This document shows positions 1 to 7,725 of a DNA stretch of 35,140 nt, in pieces. A program made the translations under genes and the position numbers. The DNA comes from a virus. Each line of letters opens with the position of its first letter. Positions within the stretch are counted from its first letter, which is position 1. The notes under the pieces were generated by a model, which saw only the letters and a list, made by a program, of their open reading frames with translations, ran no database searches and was not told the origin of the DNA. The DNA lies in IMG/VR virus record IMGVR_UViG_3300047560_000938, positions 1-35,140 of that record; one strand, given 5' to 3'.

Positions 1-3
1 CGT

Positions 4-513
4 ATGACTATTGTAGAAAGAGCTAGGATTTTTGCTACTGCGGCACACGCTGCTATTGATCAGCGCCGTAAGTATACCAACGAACCTTACATTGTTCATC
101 CTAAACAAGTTGCAGCCTTTGTTGAAACAGCAGGAGGCTCTGAAGAAATGATTGCAGCCGCTTGGTTGCATGATGTTTTAGAAGATACCGCAGTTACTCC
201 AGATGCTTTGCGTGAAGAGTTCGGTGATGCTGTTACAGACTTGGTATTGTGGGTTACAGACGTAAGCAAGAAGGAAGATGGAAATCGTGCTACACGAAAA
301 GCCATTGACCGTCAGCACATTGCGGCTGCGCCGGGAGAGGCCCACACTATTAAGTTAGCAGACATTATCAGCAACTGTTCCAGCATTATGATGCACGATG
401 CAGACTTTGCCAAAGTTTACTTTGAAGAAAAGCGTTTGCTTTTAGAAGTATTAACCAAAGGTGACCAAGGTTTGTATAACTATGCCGAACGGCTGGTATT
501 AAATGAAGATTGA
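4..513 (+). CDS. HD-domain small alarmone (p)ppGpp hydrolase (MESH1/SpoT-like)
   Basis: 169-aa single-domain protein matching the hydrolase half of RelA/SpoT enzymes, which remove the 3'-pyrophosphate of (p)ppGpp using a metal ion. Visible signature: His32 in YIVHP, the HD pair His56-Asp57 followed by Glu60-Asp61 in HDVLEDT, and the downstream KLAD motif with Asp120 and Asn124. Length equals stand-alone MESH1-type hydrolases; there is no synthetase, TGS or ACT domain. The ATG is three bases from the window edge, so a longer upstream reading frame cannot be excluded. The 3' end overlaps the next gene by 11 nt, indicating one operon. Inferred role: lowering the host stringent-response signal (or a related toxic alarmone) during infection. 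Confidence 0.85.
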   Translation: MTIVERARIFATAAHAAIDQRRKYTNEPYIVHPKQVAAFVETAGGSEEMIAAAWLHDVLEDTAVTPDALREEFGDAVTDLVLWVTDVSKKEDGNRATRKAIDRQHIAAAPGEAHTIKLADIISNCSSIMMHDADFAKVYFEEKRLLLEVLTKGDQGLYNYAERLVLNED

Positions 514-775
514 TCCTTGTTTTAAAGGATGGAACGACCCGGAGTTAAACACTGCGGGTCGTTGCTGTTGTAACTGTAGGTATCAAAGACCTATTGTTGG
601 TCACCCCTGGAACAAAAATGAGTTGACAAAAGGCAGCATTACTCGTACAATAGGTTATGGGTGTAATGCACCCGAACTAGAATCAACTGTATTCTTTGAC
701 TTTGAACATAGTATGTGTGAAATGCACGACTTCAAAGACAATGTTCACCAATTGAAAAGAGTAGAAGATGTTTAA
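503..775 (+). CDS. small Cys-rich hypothetical protein
   Basis: 90-aa protein that I do not recognise. It has a cysteine cluster near the N-terminus (Cys-Cys-Cys-Asn-Cys around residues 21-25) and two more cysteines further on, which could bind a metal, but the spacing does not match a classical zinc finger. It begins inside the last codons of the alarmone-hydrolase gene and ends 8 nt inside the RNA-ligase gene, so the three genes are probably translated from one mRNA. Function unknown. Confidence 0.7.
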   Translation: MKIDPCFKGWNDPELNTAGRCCCNCRYQRPIVGHPWNKNELTKGSITRTIGYGCNAPELESTVFFDFEHSMCEMHDFKDNVHQLKRVEDV

Positions 776-1673
776 AGACGAATTAAAAAAGTATGTAGAA
801 ACTTCCAACCTTGTTAACAAGAAAGAAGCCGGTGACGGTATCTATGTACTAAAGTATAAAAAGAAAGTGTTCTATGATAACTTGTGGAACGAATATATTG
901 CGGAATGTCGCGGTACTATTGTTGACGCAGATTTTAACTTAGTGACATATCCCTTTACAAAGATCTATAATTACGGTATCGAAAAGGAAGCGCCTGTGCT
1001 ACCGGACGACACCAAAGTTACCGCTTTCCGTAAAGTCAATGGTTTTATGGTTGCTTTAACTGTATATAACGGAGAACTGTTAGTGTCTACTACTGGTAGC
1101 ACTGATAGCCCATACGTTGCTATGGCAAAGGAAATGATGCTAACACACGCCCCTTTGGCCGACTGGCGAATGATCCTAGGTACAACAGACAACCTAGGTA
1201 TGACTTTTATGTTTGAATGTGTGCATCCAGAAGATCCACACATTGTTCCAGAAAAGGCCGGTATGTATTTGCTAGGCTATCGTGAAAACGAATGGGGTAG
1301 CAATGTAGGACACGATCCACAAGTGTTGATTGATTTAGCTCATATGCTTAACTGCTATCGTGCCGAATCGGTTACTACTAACATGGCTCGACTAAAACAA
1401 CTAGCAAAGGAATGCAAGCACGAAGGTTATGTATTCTATACAGACGAGGGTGTGAGTGCTAAGATCAAGTCACCATACTACTTAACTTCAAAGTGGGTTG
1501 CTCGCAATCCAAGAACTGATAAGTTAGTAGACTTGAACAAGGACATCAAGCACAATCTAGACGAAGAGTATTACGGCCTTGTGGATGCTATTCGTGCTAA
1601 CATTGTTGAATATACTGCTATGGACGAGCAAGCTCGCCTTGCTTGGGTACGCAACTACATGGAGGTAGCCTGA
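768..1673 (+). CDS. T4 Rnl1-like RNA ligase
   Basis: 301-aa ATP-dependent RNA ligase of the nucleotidyltransferase superfamily. Motif I is Lys89-Val-Asn-Gly92 (KxxG, the AMP-accepting lysine), preceded by a conserved AECRG segment around residues 45-49. Motif III/IIIa is around FMFECVHP (Glu150). Motif IV is Glu219-Gly220 in HEGYVFY and motif V is Lys232/Lys234 in AKIKSPYY. T4 Rnl1 is 374 aa, so the C-terminal specificity domain is shorter here. In T4 the enzyme repairs host-nuclease-cut tRNA anticodon loops together with Pnkp; no polynucleotide kinase is visible in this window. The start overlaps the previous gene by 8 nt. Confidence 0.88.
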   Translation: MFKDELKKYVETSNLVNKKEAGDGIYVLKYKKKVFYDNLWNEYIAECRGTIVDADFNLVTYPFTKIYNYGIEKEAPVLPDDTKVTAFRKVNGFMVALTVYNGELLVSTTGSTDSPYVAMAKEMMLTHAPLADWRMILGTTDNLGMTFMFECVHPEDPHIVPEKAGMYLLGYRENEWGSNVGHDPQVLIDLAHMLNCYRAESVTTNMARLKQLAKECKHEGYVFYTDEGVSAKIKSPYYLTSKWVARNPRTDKLVDLNKDIKHNLDEEYYGLVDAIRANIVEYTAMDEQARLAWVRNYMEVA

Positions 1674-1680
1674 GGATGAA

Positions 1681-1893
1681 ATGTACGATGCCGGAGTAAG
1701 CGCAGGACCAGCACCAGGATTTCCTAAGTACAAATGGGAAGAATGGTTTGCTTGGTATCCTGTTAAAGTAAAAGGCAAACGTCGATGGCTCACTAAAGTG
1801 TGTCGCCGAGTTGCTATGCACAGAGACGATATGCACATCTATGCAGACTATGAGTATGGCGACATGTTTGACGTGCTAAAGGACGAACAATAA
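1681..1893 (+). CDS. small hypothetical protein
   Basis: 70-aa protein, basic and aromatic in the middle (WYPVKVKGKRRW) and acidic at the C-terminus. No family recognised. It lies 7 nt after the RNA ligase with a TGAGGA ribosome-binding site just before the ATG, and 4 nt before the SLOG-like gene, so it is an operon member. Open frames on the opposite strand here look like shadows. Confidence 0.65.
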   Translation: MYDAGVSAGPAPGFPKYKWEEWFAWYPVKVKGKRRWLTKVCRRVAMHRDDMHIYADYEYGDMFDVLKDEQ

Positions 1894-1897
1894 CTAT

Positions 1898-2299
1898 ATG
1901 AAAATTGGTGTTACGGGAACTAGAGAAGGAGCAAATGACGATCAGCTACTGAGAGTAATTTCTTTTATGGAGTCTCTTGGCACCGGTCACGAGTTGCATC
2001 ACGGCGATTGCACTGGTGTAGATATTCAAATTGCCGCAGTAGCAAAACAACTAGGTTGGCGAATTGTCTGTCATCCACCCAGAATGACAGAAACACAAGG
2101 ATATTTTGGTGGCGACGAAGTTCGTGAACCCCTAGGATATTTGCAAAGAGATCGTAATATAGTAGACCAAACAGAACTATTACTTGTGGTTCCGTTGCAG
2201 AACAAATGGCAACCAAAGGGCGGAACATGGTACACGCACGATTATGCCGTAAAGAAAGGCAAGACTGTGGAAGTATTTTACCCAGGAGAAGAGAAATGA
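1898..2299 (+). CDS. SLOG-superfamily nucleotide-binding protein (DUF2493/YspA-like)
   Basis: 133-aa Rossmann-like protein. The N-terminus MKIGVTGTREG is the first beta strand and phosphate-binding loop typical of the SLOG/DUF2493 family. LHHGDCTGVD (about residues 33-42) is the second conserved site, and an ERDRN-like segment (LQRDRNIV, about residue 83) and the TWYT segment near the C-terminus also match. SLOG proteins bind nucleotides or nucleotide-derived signals; the ligand here is unknown. Its 3' end overlaps the next start by 4 nt (ATGA). Small SLOG proteins are common in phages. Confidence 0.75.
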   Translation: MKIGVTGTREGANDDQLLRVISFMESLGTGHELHHGDCTGVDIQIAAVAKQLGWRIVCHPPRMTETQGYFGGDEVREPLGYLQRDRNIVDQTELLLVVPLQNKWQPKGGTWYTHDYAVKKGKTVEVFYPGEEK

Positions 2300-2535
2300 A
2301 GGATATGAAAGGCTATGCCTTTAATGTTGGATGTACTGTTGCCCGTGCCGTAATGTATGGCAAGAGTCCAATGATTGATCTTTGTACAGTTACACGAATT
2401 GAAAACGGCAAAGTATATCTCGATGAAAGCAAACAACCAATGAAGTTTCCAGAACGATTGCTTATCGTTGAGCAGGACAAATTATATAGAATGCTAAAGC
2501 AACACGACGAAACAACGGAGGACGAAAATGGATGA
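2296..2535 (+). CDS. small hypothetical phage protein
   Basis: 79-aa protein. I chose the ATG at 2296 because it overlaps the previous stop as ATGA and follows a GGAGAAGAG ribosome-binding site; the frame is open further upstream but that part runs through the SLOG gene. The sequence has alternating beta-like segments (VTRIENGKVYLD) and an acidic tail. No family assigned. It overlaps the next gene by 8 nt. Confidence 0.65.
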   Translation: MKDMKGYAFNVGCTVARAVMYGKSPMIDLCTVTRIENGKVYLDESKQPMKFPERLLIVEQDKLYRMLKQHDETTEDENG

Positions 2536-2752
2536 GCAAGATCTCGTTTATCGTTTGCGTAAACGATCCGAAATTCGCAGGCAAATTAGTACAAGGAAAA
2601 GTGTACAGGAAGGTAAGCCCGACAGGATGTCTGACTTATTAGACGAAGCCGCAGCAGAGATTGAATCGCTGAGAGCACAAGTATGTGCAGCAGAATCTCG
2701 ACTAAGCGATTTATATTGGCAGATAAATCCAGATAGGATGGGCGGCTGTTAA
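2528..2752 (+). CDS. small coiled-coil phage protein
   Basis: 74-aa protein with a likely helical coiled coil in the second half (MSDLLDEAAAEIESLRAQV, then further heptad-like residues). Proteins with a D(L)xxEAAxEIExLR segment are widespread small phage proteins of unknown role. It has a strong GGAGG ribosome-binding site (2517-2521). It is the last gene of this plus-strand run; the terminator begins within its stop codon. Confidence 0.72.
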   Translation: MDEQDLVYRLRKRSEIRRQISTRKSVQEGKPDRMSDLLDEAAAEIESLRAQVCAAESRLSDLYWQINPDRMGGC

Positions 2753-2774
2753 AGGACCGTTGGGTCCTTTTTTT
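2751..2774 (+). terminator. rho-independent terminator
   Basis: AAAGGACC (2751-2758), loop GTTG, GGTCCTTT (2763-2770) and a T tract to 2774. It ends the operon of genes 4-2752 and separates it from the strand-alternating island. Confidence 0.85.
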
Positions 2775-2793
2775 ACGACTAAAATTTCTCACA

Positions 2794-2800
2794 ATAAATA
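2794..2800 (+). promoter_or_regulatory. T4-late-like promoter motif (AATAAATAC)
   Basis: ATAAATA at 2794-2800 followed by C, 16 nt before the ATG at 2817. The expected transcript start (about 2806) would leave an 11-nt leader with an AGG ribosome-binding site. Confidence 0.5.
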
Positions 2801-2816
2801 CTTTTTTAGGTACAGA

Positions 2817-3425
2817 ATGTTCTCCCCGTATAAACTTACTTCAATTGAAAGTAATTCACATTACATATCATCAAATCACGATCTAGCAAACCGAATCGCT
2901 GAGTTTTTTACAAAACCAGAAATACAATTTCTTTGGGCAATTAACACCACTCGTCAGCGAGTAACTAAAGCATTACAAAACACTTGCATGGTTGCGCTTA
3001 GAGAACCAGTAGCTAATGCTGCATTGGTTAAAACAACACAAGACTGGAACCAGGTTACAACCATTCGAGACACAAATATCCTAAATTCTTTTCCTATATT
3101 CAAGGAAATGCGAAGCTGGCTAGAGCAAGCGTTGTTAGAAACCGGAGCATCAAAGGTAGAGTTTGGTCGTATATTCTTTAGTAAGCACTACGCTAACTCA
3201 GGGATCGATCTGCACACCGACTCTGGTGCATACTTTGATTACTATGATAGGTTTCATTTTGTTATCGATCAGGAAGATACTAAGAACATATTTCATATTC
3301 GAGATGAAGATGTATTATTAGAACAGGGAAAATTGTATTGGGTTAATAATCACGTACCTCATTGGTTGAAAAATGATTCTTCTAAGGATCGTATTAACTT
3401 AATTTTTGATGCAAGGCTAACATGA
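2817..3425 (+). CDS. 2OG-Fe(II) / Asp-Asn hydroxylase-like oxygenase
   Basis: 202-aa protein with the jelly-roll dioxygenase pattern: HTD (His133, Asp135) for iron, an RFHFVI strand (Arg145), distal His182 in NNHVPHWLKN, and Arg192, which would hold 2-oxoglutarate. The WVNNHVPHWLKN stretch resembles aspartyl/asparaginyl beta-hydroxylase-type phage oxygenases. I chose the ATG at 2817 rather than an upstream in-frame codon at 2760, because the latter lies inside the terminator and before the promoter motif. It overlaps the TauD-like gene by 4 nt, so the two form a unit. Substrate unknown. Confidence 0.7.
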   Translation: MFSPYKLTSIESNSHYISSNHDLANRIAEFFTKPEIQFLWAINTTRQRVTKALQNTCMVALREPVANAALVKTTQDWNQVTTIRDTNILNSFPIFKEMRSWLEQALLETGASKVEFGRIFFSKHYANSGIDLHTDSGAYFDYYDRFHFVIDQEDTKNIFHIRDEDVLLEQGKLYWVNNHVPHWLKNDSSKDRINLIFDARLT

Positions 3426-4306
3426 AACATAATAACATACACAATAAATGGGGCACAACTGTAGAGTTTGATAATCCTTTAGACTTTTTTAAAACTAATC
3501 CCGACGAATGGCGTAAGTTATTGTACGAACGTAACCTTATTGTTTTCAAGAACATGAATTTTACTAAGGCAGATTATGTTAAGTTTCTAATGAACTTCGG
3601 AAAGCCCTGGTCAAGTACTGATTACAAATACAGCAACGAAGCTACTGAACTGGTACCTATAAAAAATAACATTTTTACAGTTAGCCCTATTAGTAATAAG
3701 ATCAGCAAAAGATTAGGCAGAGGCGAAATGGCCTGGCATTCTGACATTCCTAATCGTTCTTTTAAACCGTTTCCTATTCGTTCGTTGTGGATGGTTAACA
3801 ATCCAGATCCTAATTCTGGCCTAACCACCTGGATGAACATCGAAGAAGGGATTAATAGCCTACCATCTGATTTAAAATCTCAAATACCTAACATTAAGAT
3901 TCAACAACAAAGCTGGTATAAAGAGAATACTGAAGTAGACCATTACGATTTTATCAAAATAAATCCTTACACAAACAGGAAATCTTTGAGATTAAATTAT
4001 TTTTGCGATCCGGAAAAGAAGATAACAGACGCCTGGATCAAAAGTGTTACAGTTAACGGTGAAAGAAAAGAATGCAAGCCAGTGCTAGGACCGTATTTAA
4101 AGTTCTTTGAATCTCAGCCCGACTTACTGTATACACACAAATGGGGCTTGTACGATATAGTCATTTATGATAATTGGCCGTTTGTTCACAACAGAACTAA
4201 ACTAGAAATTGCAGAAGACCAGGAACGTAAGTTCTTCAGGGCCAACGTTGATCATCTCAATGATAATGAATGGGTTGAAAATAAAGCTATTTTAAATTCG
4301 CTATAA
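3422..4306 (+). CDS. TauD/TfdA-family 2OG-Fe(II) dioxygenase
   Basis: 294-aa protein with full TauD-type layout: His106-x-Asp108 in AWHSDIP, a Thr-Thr pair (135-136) at the usual 2-oxoglutarate position, distal His256 in FVHNRT, and Arg273 in KFFRANVD. The early segment LIVFKNMNFT matches the family N-terminus. Such enzymes hydroxylate or cleave small molecules (taurine, carnitine-like compounds, alkyl acids); the substrate cannot be told. It starts in the ATGA overlap with the previous oxygenase and its 3' end overlaps the convergent gene 4287-4835 by 20 nt with no terminator. Confidence 0.85.
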   Translation: MKHNNIHNKWGTTVEFDNPLDFFKTNPDEWRKLLYERNLIVFKNMNFTKADYVKFLMNFGKPWSSTDYKYSNEATELVPIKNNIFTVSPISNKISKRLGRGEMAWHSDIPNRSFKPFPIRSLWMVNNPDPNSGLTTWMNIEEGINSLPSDLKSQIPNIKIQQQSWYKENTEVDHYDFIKINPYTNRKSLRLNYFCDPEKKITDAWIKSVTVNGERKECKPVLGPYLKFFESQPDLLYTHKWGLYDIVIYDNWPFVHNRTKLEIAEDQERKFFRANVDHLNDNEWVENKAILNSL

Positions 4307-4835
4307 AGCTAGGATTAGTAAATCTAATAGACAGAATAAATCTTCCCTTAGACGAGTTATTTGCCACTTTGTGAAAGGTTCCTACTTTTACAAAGTGTGA
4401 AGACAATAAAACTAGTCGATCAACCAACACTAGCTTTTCTGGCTCTTTGGGCTTAATTGAATCAGTATAAATCTGATTACTATCAAATCTCATTTCACCT
4501 GTATAATCAAACCATTCCTGATAATGGTTATCCGACGGAACATTAATTGGAATATTTAATGCCCAATATTTTTCTGTTATTTCTTTACCATCAACATGCG
4601 GCTCCAATTCCACACCAGGCGGCGTATAGAAAAATCTAGCAGTCCTTACAACAGTGCCGTGCTTAATAACTAAATCCTGAATAGGTGTGTAAAGAGATAA
4701 AAAGTTTTCAGGAGTCCAATCAACCTTTAATGTTTGCAGTTTGTCACCCGTTGCAAGGTGCCCGTGTTTTGCATATAACTCGTTTTGTATTAATTCTAAA
4801 TTAGATAAGTTGAAAGGAAAATAATTTACACTCAT
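4287..4835 (-). CDS. 2OG-Fe(II) oxygenase-like protein
   Basis: 182-aa protein with HVD (His80, Asp82), the WALNIPIN strand, distal His155 in GTFHKVANNSSKGR, and Arg165. It belongs to the same group as 8721-9308 and 9290-9829, which share a 'lN(F)xxPI ... H-x-V-x-N ... R ... S-x-RF' pattern. I chose the ATG at 4835 (MSVNYF); a longer frame reaching 4859 would run through the promoter motif. That motif, TATAAATA on this strand (4848-4841), stops 5 nt before the ATG, so the mRNA may be leaderless. It is divergent from 4863-5444 and overlaps 3422-4306 tail to tail. Confidence 0.68.
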   Translation of the reverse strand: MSVNYFPFNLSNLELIQNELYAKHGHLATGDKLQTLKVDWTPENFLSLYTPIQDLVIKHGTVVRTARFFYTPPGVELEPHVDGKEITEKYWALNIPINVPSDNHYQEWFDYTGEMRFDSNQIYTDSIKPKEPEKLVLVDRLVLLSSHFVKVGTFHKVANNSSKGRFILSIRFTNPSFIANLK

Positions 4836-4840
4836 AGAAA

Positions 4841-4855
4841 TATTTATAGTAAATA
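4841..4855. promoter_or_regulatory. back-to-back late-like promoter motifs
   Basis: TATAAATA reads on the minus strand (4848-4841), 5 nt from the ATG at 4835. GTAAATA reads on the plus strand (4849-4855), 7 nt before the GTG at 4863. The two motifs abut, forming a compact bidirectional element between divergent genes. Confidence 0.5.
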
Positions 4856-4862
4856 TCACACT

Positions 4863-5444
4863 GTGAAAAATATACTAATCATTGATATGTGCAAGGACAG
4901 GTCCCAAGATCATTTGTGGACCAACGAAATTGGTAACATACAGAATAGCAACGATCTTCTTAAAGAAAATTATACATCGATAAGTTTTGATAAATTTAAA
5001 TCGTTTACTATGCTAGTATCTGACAATAATGTTGTAGCATTTAGCGGATTACAGTTTTCTCCTGATCGTTGGAGCAACAATACAGCTCGTGTTCTTTCTA
5101 GATTTTACATATCGCCGCAGTATAGACACGGGGCTAATCTACTTACTGCTGATTTGTACACCAAGTATATGCTACCGATTCAGCTCGATGCCGCAAGACA
5201 ATTAGGTGTGTCGTCTGTGTTTATGTCTAGAGAACACGGATTACAGTCTTTTAACAAGTATATTTCTTACATAAACGAAACATTACCTGATACAAATTTT
5301 ATAATGTTAAATGGTAAGTATGATGTTTGCGGCATAGAAAATCCCGTTCCGGATAGTTGTAAGCAATTTGTTGCCTTGAAACTACTAACCGAAAACGGGA
5401 AGCGTGACTGGAATAATAAAATGTTATTCCGAAGATTTAGTTGA
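4863..5444 (+). CDS. possible GNAT-like protein
   Basis: 193-aa protein. A strand-turn-strand NNVVAFSGLQF followed by VLSRFYISPQYRHG resembles the central beta4-beta5 and acetyl-CoA loop region of GNAT acetyltransferases, but the loop is not canonical, so this is tentative. It probably starts at GTG 4863 because the N-terminal residues form a hydrophobic beta strand (NILIID); ATG 4887 is the alternative. It is divergent from the oxygenase at 4835 and overlaps the desaturase end by 21 nt. Confidence 0.5.
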   Translation: MKNILIIDMCKDRSQDHLWTNEIGNIQNSNDLLKENYTSISFDKFKSFTMLVSDNNVVAFSGLQFSPDRWSNNTARVLSRFYISPQYRHGANLLTADLYTKYMLPIQLDAARQLGVSSVFMSREHGLQSFNKYISYINETLPDTNFIMLNGKYDVCGIENPVPDSCKQFVALKLLTENGKRDWNNKMLFRRFS

Positions 5445-6212
5445 ACCCATCTTTAATAACGGAATAAAGATCTTACAAGGATCCCATTCCCACGATTTAA
5501 TTCCAAAATCGAACCTTGCAGGAAATTGGTGATGATTGTTATGCCATCCCTGACCCCAACCTAGATATCCTAATGGAAGAAAATTAGAACTATTATCCTT
5601 TGTGTCGAAGTTTCTATAACCTAGCTTTGGTGAATGTCCTAATACATTAACAAGGTTATCAGTTAGAATACTGATCATAGCAGCAATACAGTATCCATAA
5701 ATTAAAGCCTTCCATCCAAATACAATCAGGAAAGCCAACACAAATCCCCAAACTAGTTTATGATAATGCTTGTGAGCAAACATATGGGCTTTGTTTCTCA
5801 TCAACTTAACTGCATATTTGTGATTAATAGTTTGTGCGTTAACAAAGAATGTCCAACCGAGAAACGCATATAATATTCCTTTGGTAGGAGTATGAGGATC
5901 TTTTTCGGTGTCGCTATGCGGATGGTGATATCCTATATGCGTTGCTACCCACGTTAAACTACTGCTCTGGCAGGCCAGAGTACCACAGGCTAAAATAATG
6001 TTGTCTAACCAGGGTTTTAATTCGTATGTGCGGTGGCTGTAGATCCTGTGGAACCCTACAGCAATTCCTAGCCCGCTCAGCAATATCCAAAATACAAAAG
6101 TTAATGCTAGCCAAGCATATTCAGCATTAGCTATCATGTTGAACACGCCAAACAGACCTAGTGAAATCATTGGAGCGACAACCAAGGCAAAGTATTTGTA
6201 ATTTAATTTCAT
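5424..6212 (-). CDS. membrane fatty-acid desaturase (acyl-CoA/ACP delta-9 type)
   Basis: 262-aa integral membrane di-iron desaturase. All three histidine boxes are present: HRIYSH (55-60), HIGYHH (92-97) and GWHNNHH (His224, 227, 228), plus the conserved NxxGHxP region (NVLGHSP, about 189-194). Hydrophobic segments at about 8-28, 32-54 and 155-190 fit the family's membrane hairpins. Members introduce a cis double bond into saturated fatty acyl chains using O2 and an electron donor. It is the last gene of the four-gene minus operon starting with the acyl carrier protein; its ATG overlaps the GNAT stop by 4 nt. It looks intact and functional. Confidence 0.9.
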   Translation of the reverse strand: MKLNYKYFALVVAPMISLGLFGVFNMIANAEYAWLALTFVFWILLSGLGIAVGFHRIYSHRTYELKPWLDNIILACGTLACQSSSLTWVATHIGYHHPHSDTEKDPHTPTKGILYAFLGWTFFVNAQTINHKYAVKLMRNKAHMFAHKHYHKLVWGFVLAFLIVFGWKALIYGYCIAAMISILTDNLVNVLGHSPKLGYRNFDTKDNSSNFLPLGYLGWGQGWHNNHHQFPARFDFGIKSWEWDPCKIFIPLLKMGSTKSSE

Positions 6213-6811
6213 GTCTTTCCTGCAATCAAAATGTTTTCTCTATACTTTTGTTTTAAAAATGTACATCTAACTAACGAATCTACAGGTAATAAAATTCTGC
6301 CATACAATACCATCCAAGGCATTGTGTAAAGAACTCTGTGTTTAGCTGGGACTAGATATTCATCGAACGAGTCGTAACGTTCATTGTTCTTTTCGCTAAA
6401 TGCTAGTCGTCTATATACCCTGGCGTATTTAGCGTTCCACATAGAGTAGAATTTTAATCTACCATTTTTCTCGTTATAATCTATGACCTCATCTAAGATA
6501 GCAGGTATGACTTTCTTTCCGGCAGCATCTTTAGTTAAAACGTGTGTCCAATACCATTCGGCATTGTCAGATGATTCGTAGAATCCAATAAACCCTATTA
6601 CTTCTCCCTGGTCATTAAATGCCCCGAATGCGTGATAGGAGTTTAGACCCGAGAGATACGTGTTACAAAAGTTTACATAATAGGTGTTTTCAAAGTCGTA
6701 GGAACTGCCGATGAACGCATTGTCTTCGTGGGATACGCCCATCCATTTTTTAACACCAAACAAGGGTTTGATTGCTTCTTTATGCTCGCTGGTTAATTGT
6801 TCTACTCTCAT
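6209..6811 (-). CDS. GNAT-fold N-acyltransferase-like protein
   Basis: 200-aa protein. The segment HAFGAFNDQGEVIGFIGFYE followed by EWYWTHVLTKDAAGK and a helix (VIPAILDEVIDYNEKNG) is the usual GNAT arrangement: beta2-beta4, the CoA-binding turn, then alpha3. The acyl donor could be acetyl-CoA or an acyl-ACP; the ACP encoded two genes upstream in the same operon makes the latter attractive, as in GNAT-fold N-acyl amino acid synthases of the FeeM type. It has 4-nt ATGA overlaps with both neighbours. Confidence 0.65.
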   Translation of the reverse strand: MRVEQLTSEHKEAIKPLFGVKKWMGVSHEDNAFIGSSYDFENTYYVNFCNTYLSGLNSYHAFGAFNDQGEVIGFIGFYESSDNAEWYWTHVLTKDAAGKKVIPAILDEVIDYNEKNGRLKFYSMWNAKYARVYRRLAFSEKNNERYDSFDEYLVPAKHRVLYTMPWMVLYGRILLPVDSLVRCTFLKQKYRENILIAGKT

Positions 6812-7725
6812 AGTTTGCTTCTTAACTGTTTTAGTGCATCGTCGATTATGATACCATCAATAGTGGACTCTGTTCTCTTGACAAAGCCTCTCCAAATTTC
6901 GTGATAGCTTTCAAAGTTGAATGCTCTTAGTCTTTCAAACCCGTGTGTTTTTAACTTACGTCTAGTATCTGGATACAGTCCCTGAAGGATTCTATTCTTA
7001 GAACTAACAGACGACAACTTGTATTCAATCTTATTGTTGACTAAGTCTTGTATCGTTGGATGTTCTAGGTAATACAATACCATTTCCGGAGTGTAACTGA
7101 ACCACTCGTTAACTAACGGAAGGTTGTAGAGTTTGCTAAACCTCATAGCACTAGCATCTTCTAACTCACGGAAGGTATAATACCATTCGGGATTTTTTTT
7201 AATCTTCTTAGAAATGAGAAGTTCCCCTCCCATTACCGCCGGCGCACCTAACTTTAATATATTATGGTATACTGTTAGGTATGTAACTTGCGGACATTGA
7301 ATTGTGGCGCCGAATTCTTTTGCCTGTCCAGACATGTGAAAATCTATAACATCAAAGTTTAGAACTTCTAAGTCTAAATCAAGTTCAACGGCAATCTTCT
7401 GAGCTTCTAAAACATCGTAATCGTTATAATTGCCATCGAATTTAATAATGGCGCATTTAGGCTTTACACCAATTTCTAAAAAATTTCTAACAACAATCTC
7501 GCTATCAGTACCACCGGACAAGAATACCACTAGGTCTTTACCGAATTCTTTGTGTACTGAATCGGCTGTACGCTTTAACTCTTCACGCCAGCTACTGGTT
7601 CTATAAATGTCTGGATCGACAGCACCCATTGTAACTTTGTATGGTTCCCAGGGCTGTTCTCGATATCCAAATTCTCTACCACCTATTGAATATTGTAGAT
7701 GATTATTCAGCGTGTAATTTGTCAA
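6808..7725 (-). CDS. PP-loop ATPase (asparagine-synthetase-like, no glutaminase domain)
   Basis: 305-aa protein with the ATP pyrophosphatase loop Ser70-Gly-Gly-Thr-Asp-Ser75 after the beta strand DLVVFL. Such enzymes adenylate a substrate (carboxylate, urea or amide oxygen) with release of pyrophosphate, then a nucleophile attacks. The N-terminal glutamine amidotransferase domain of AsnB is missing, so nitrogen would have to come from another amine donor. It sits between the ACP gene and the GNAT gene in one operon with 4-nt overlaps. Inference: it may form an amide with or on the ACP-linked product. Confidence 0.75.
   Translation of the reverse strand: MTNYTLNNHLQYSIGGREFGYREQPWEPYKVTMGAVDPDIYRTSSWREELKRTADSVHKEFGKDLVVFLSGGTDSEIVVRNFLEIGVKPKCAIIKFDGNYNDYDVLEAQKIAVELDLDLEVLNFDVIDFHMSGQAKEFGATIQCPQVTYLTVYHNILKLGAPAVMGGELLISKKIKKNPEWYYTFRELEDASAMRFSKLYNLPLVNEWFSYTPEMVLYYLEHPTIQDLVNNKIEYKLSSVSSKNRILQGLYPDTRRKLKTHGFERLRAFNFESYHEIWRGFVKRTESTIDGIIIDDALKQLRSKL

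Noticed and set aside
623-651. Sigma70-like TTGACA-17-TACAAT inside the 503-775 gene
   Set aside because: It matches well, but lies in a coding region. The ATG 5 nt downstream opens only a seven-codon frame, and no gene start other than the RNA ligase (117 nt away) would use it. It might be an internal promoter, but support is weak.
1557-1838. Minus-strand open frames of 72-93 codons across the RNA ligase 3' end and the small gene 1681-1893
   Set aside because: They lack ribosome-binding sites, overlap an obvious plus-strand operon and have low-quality composition.
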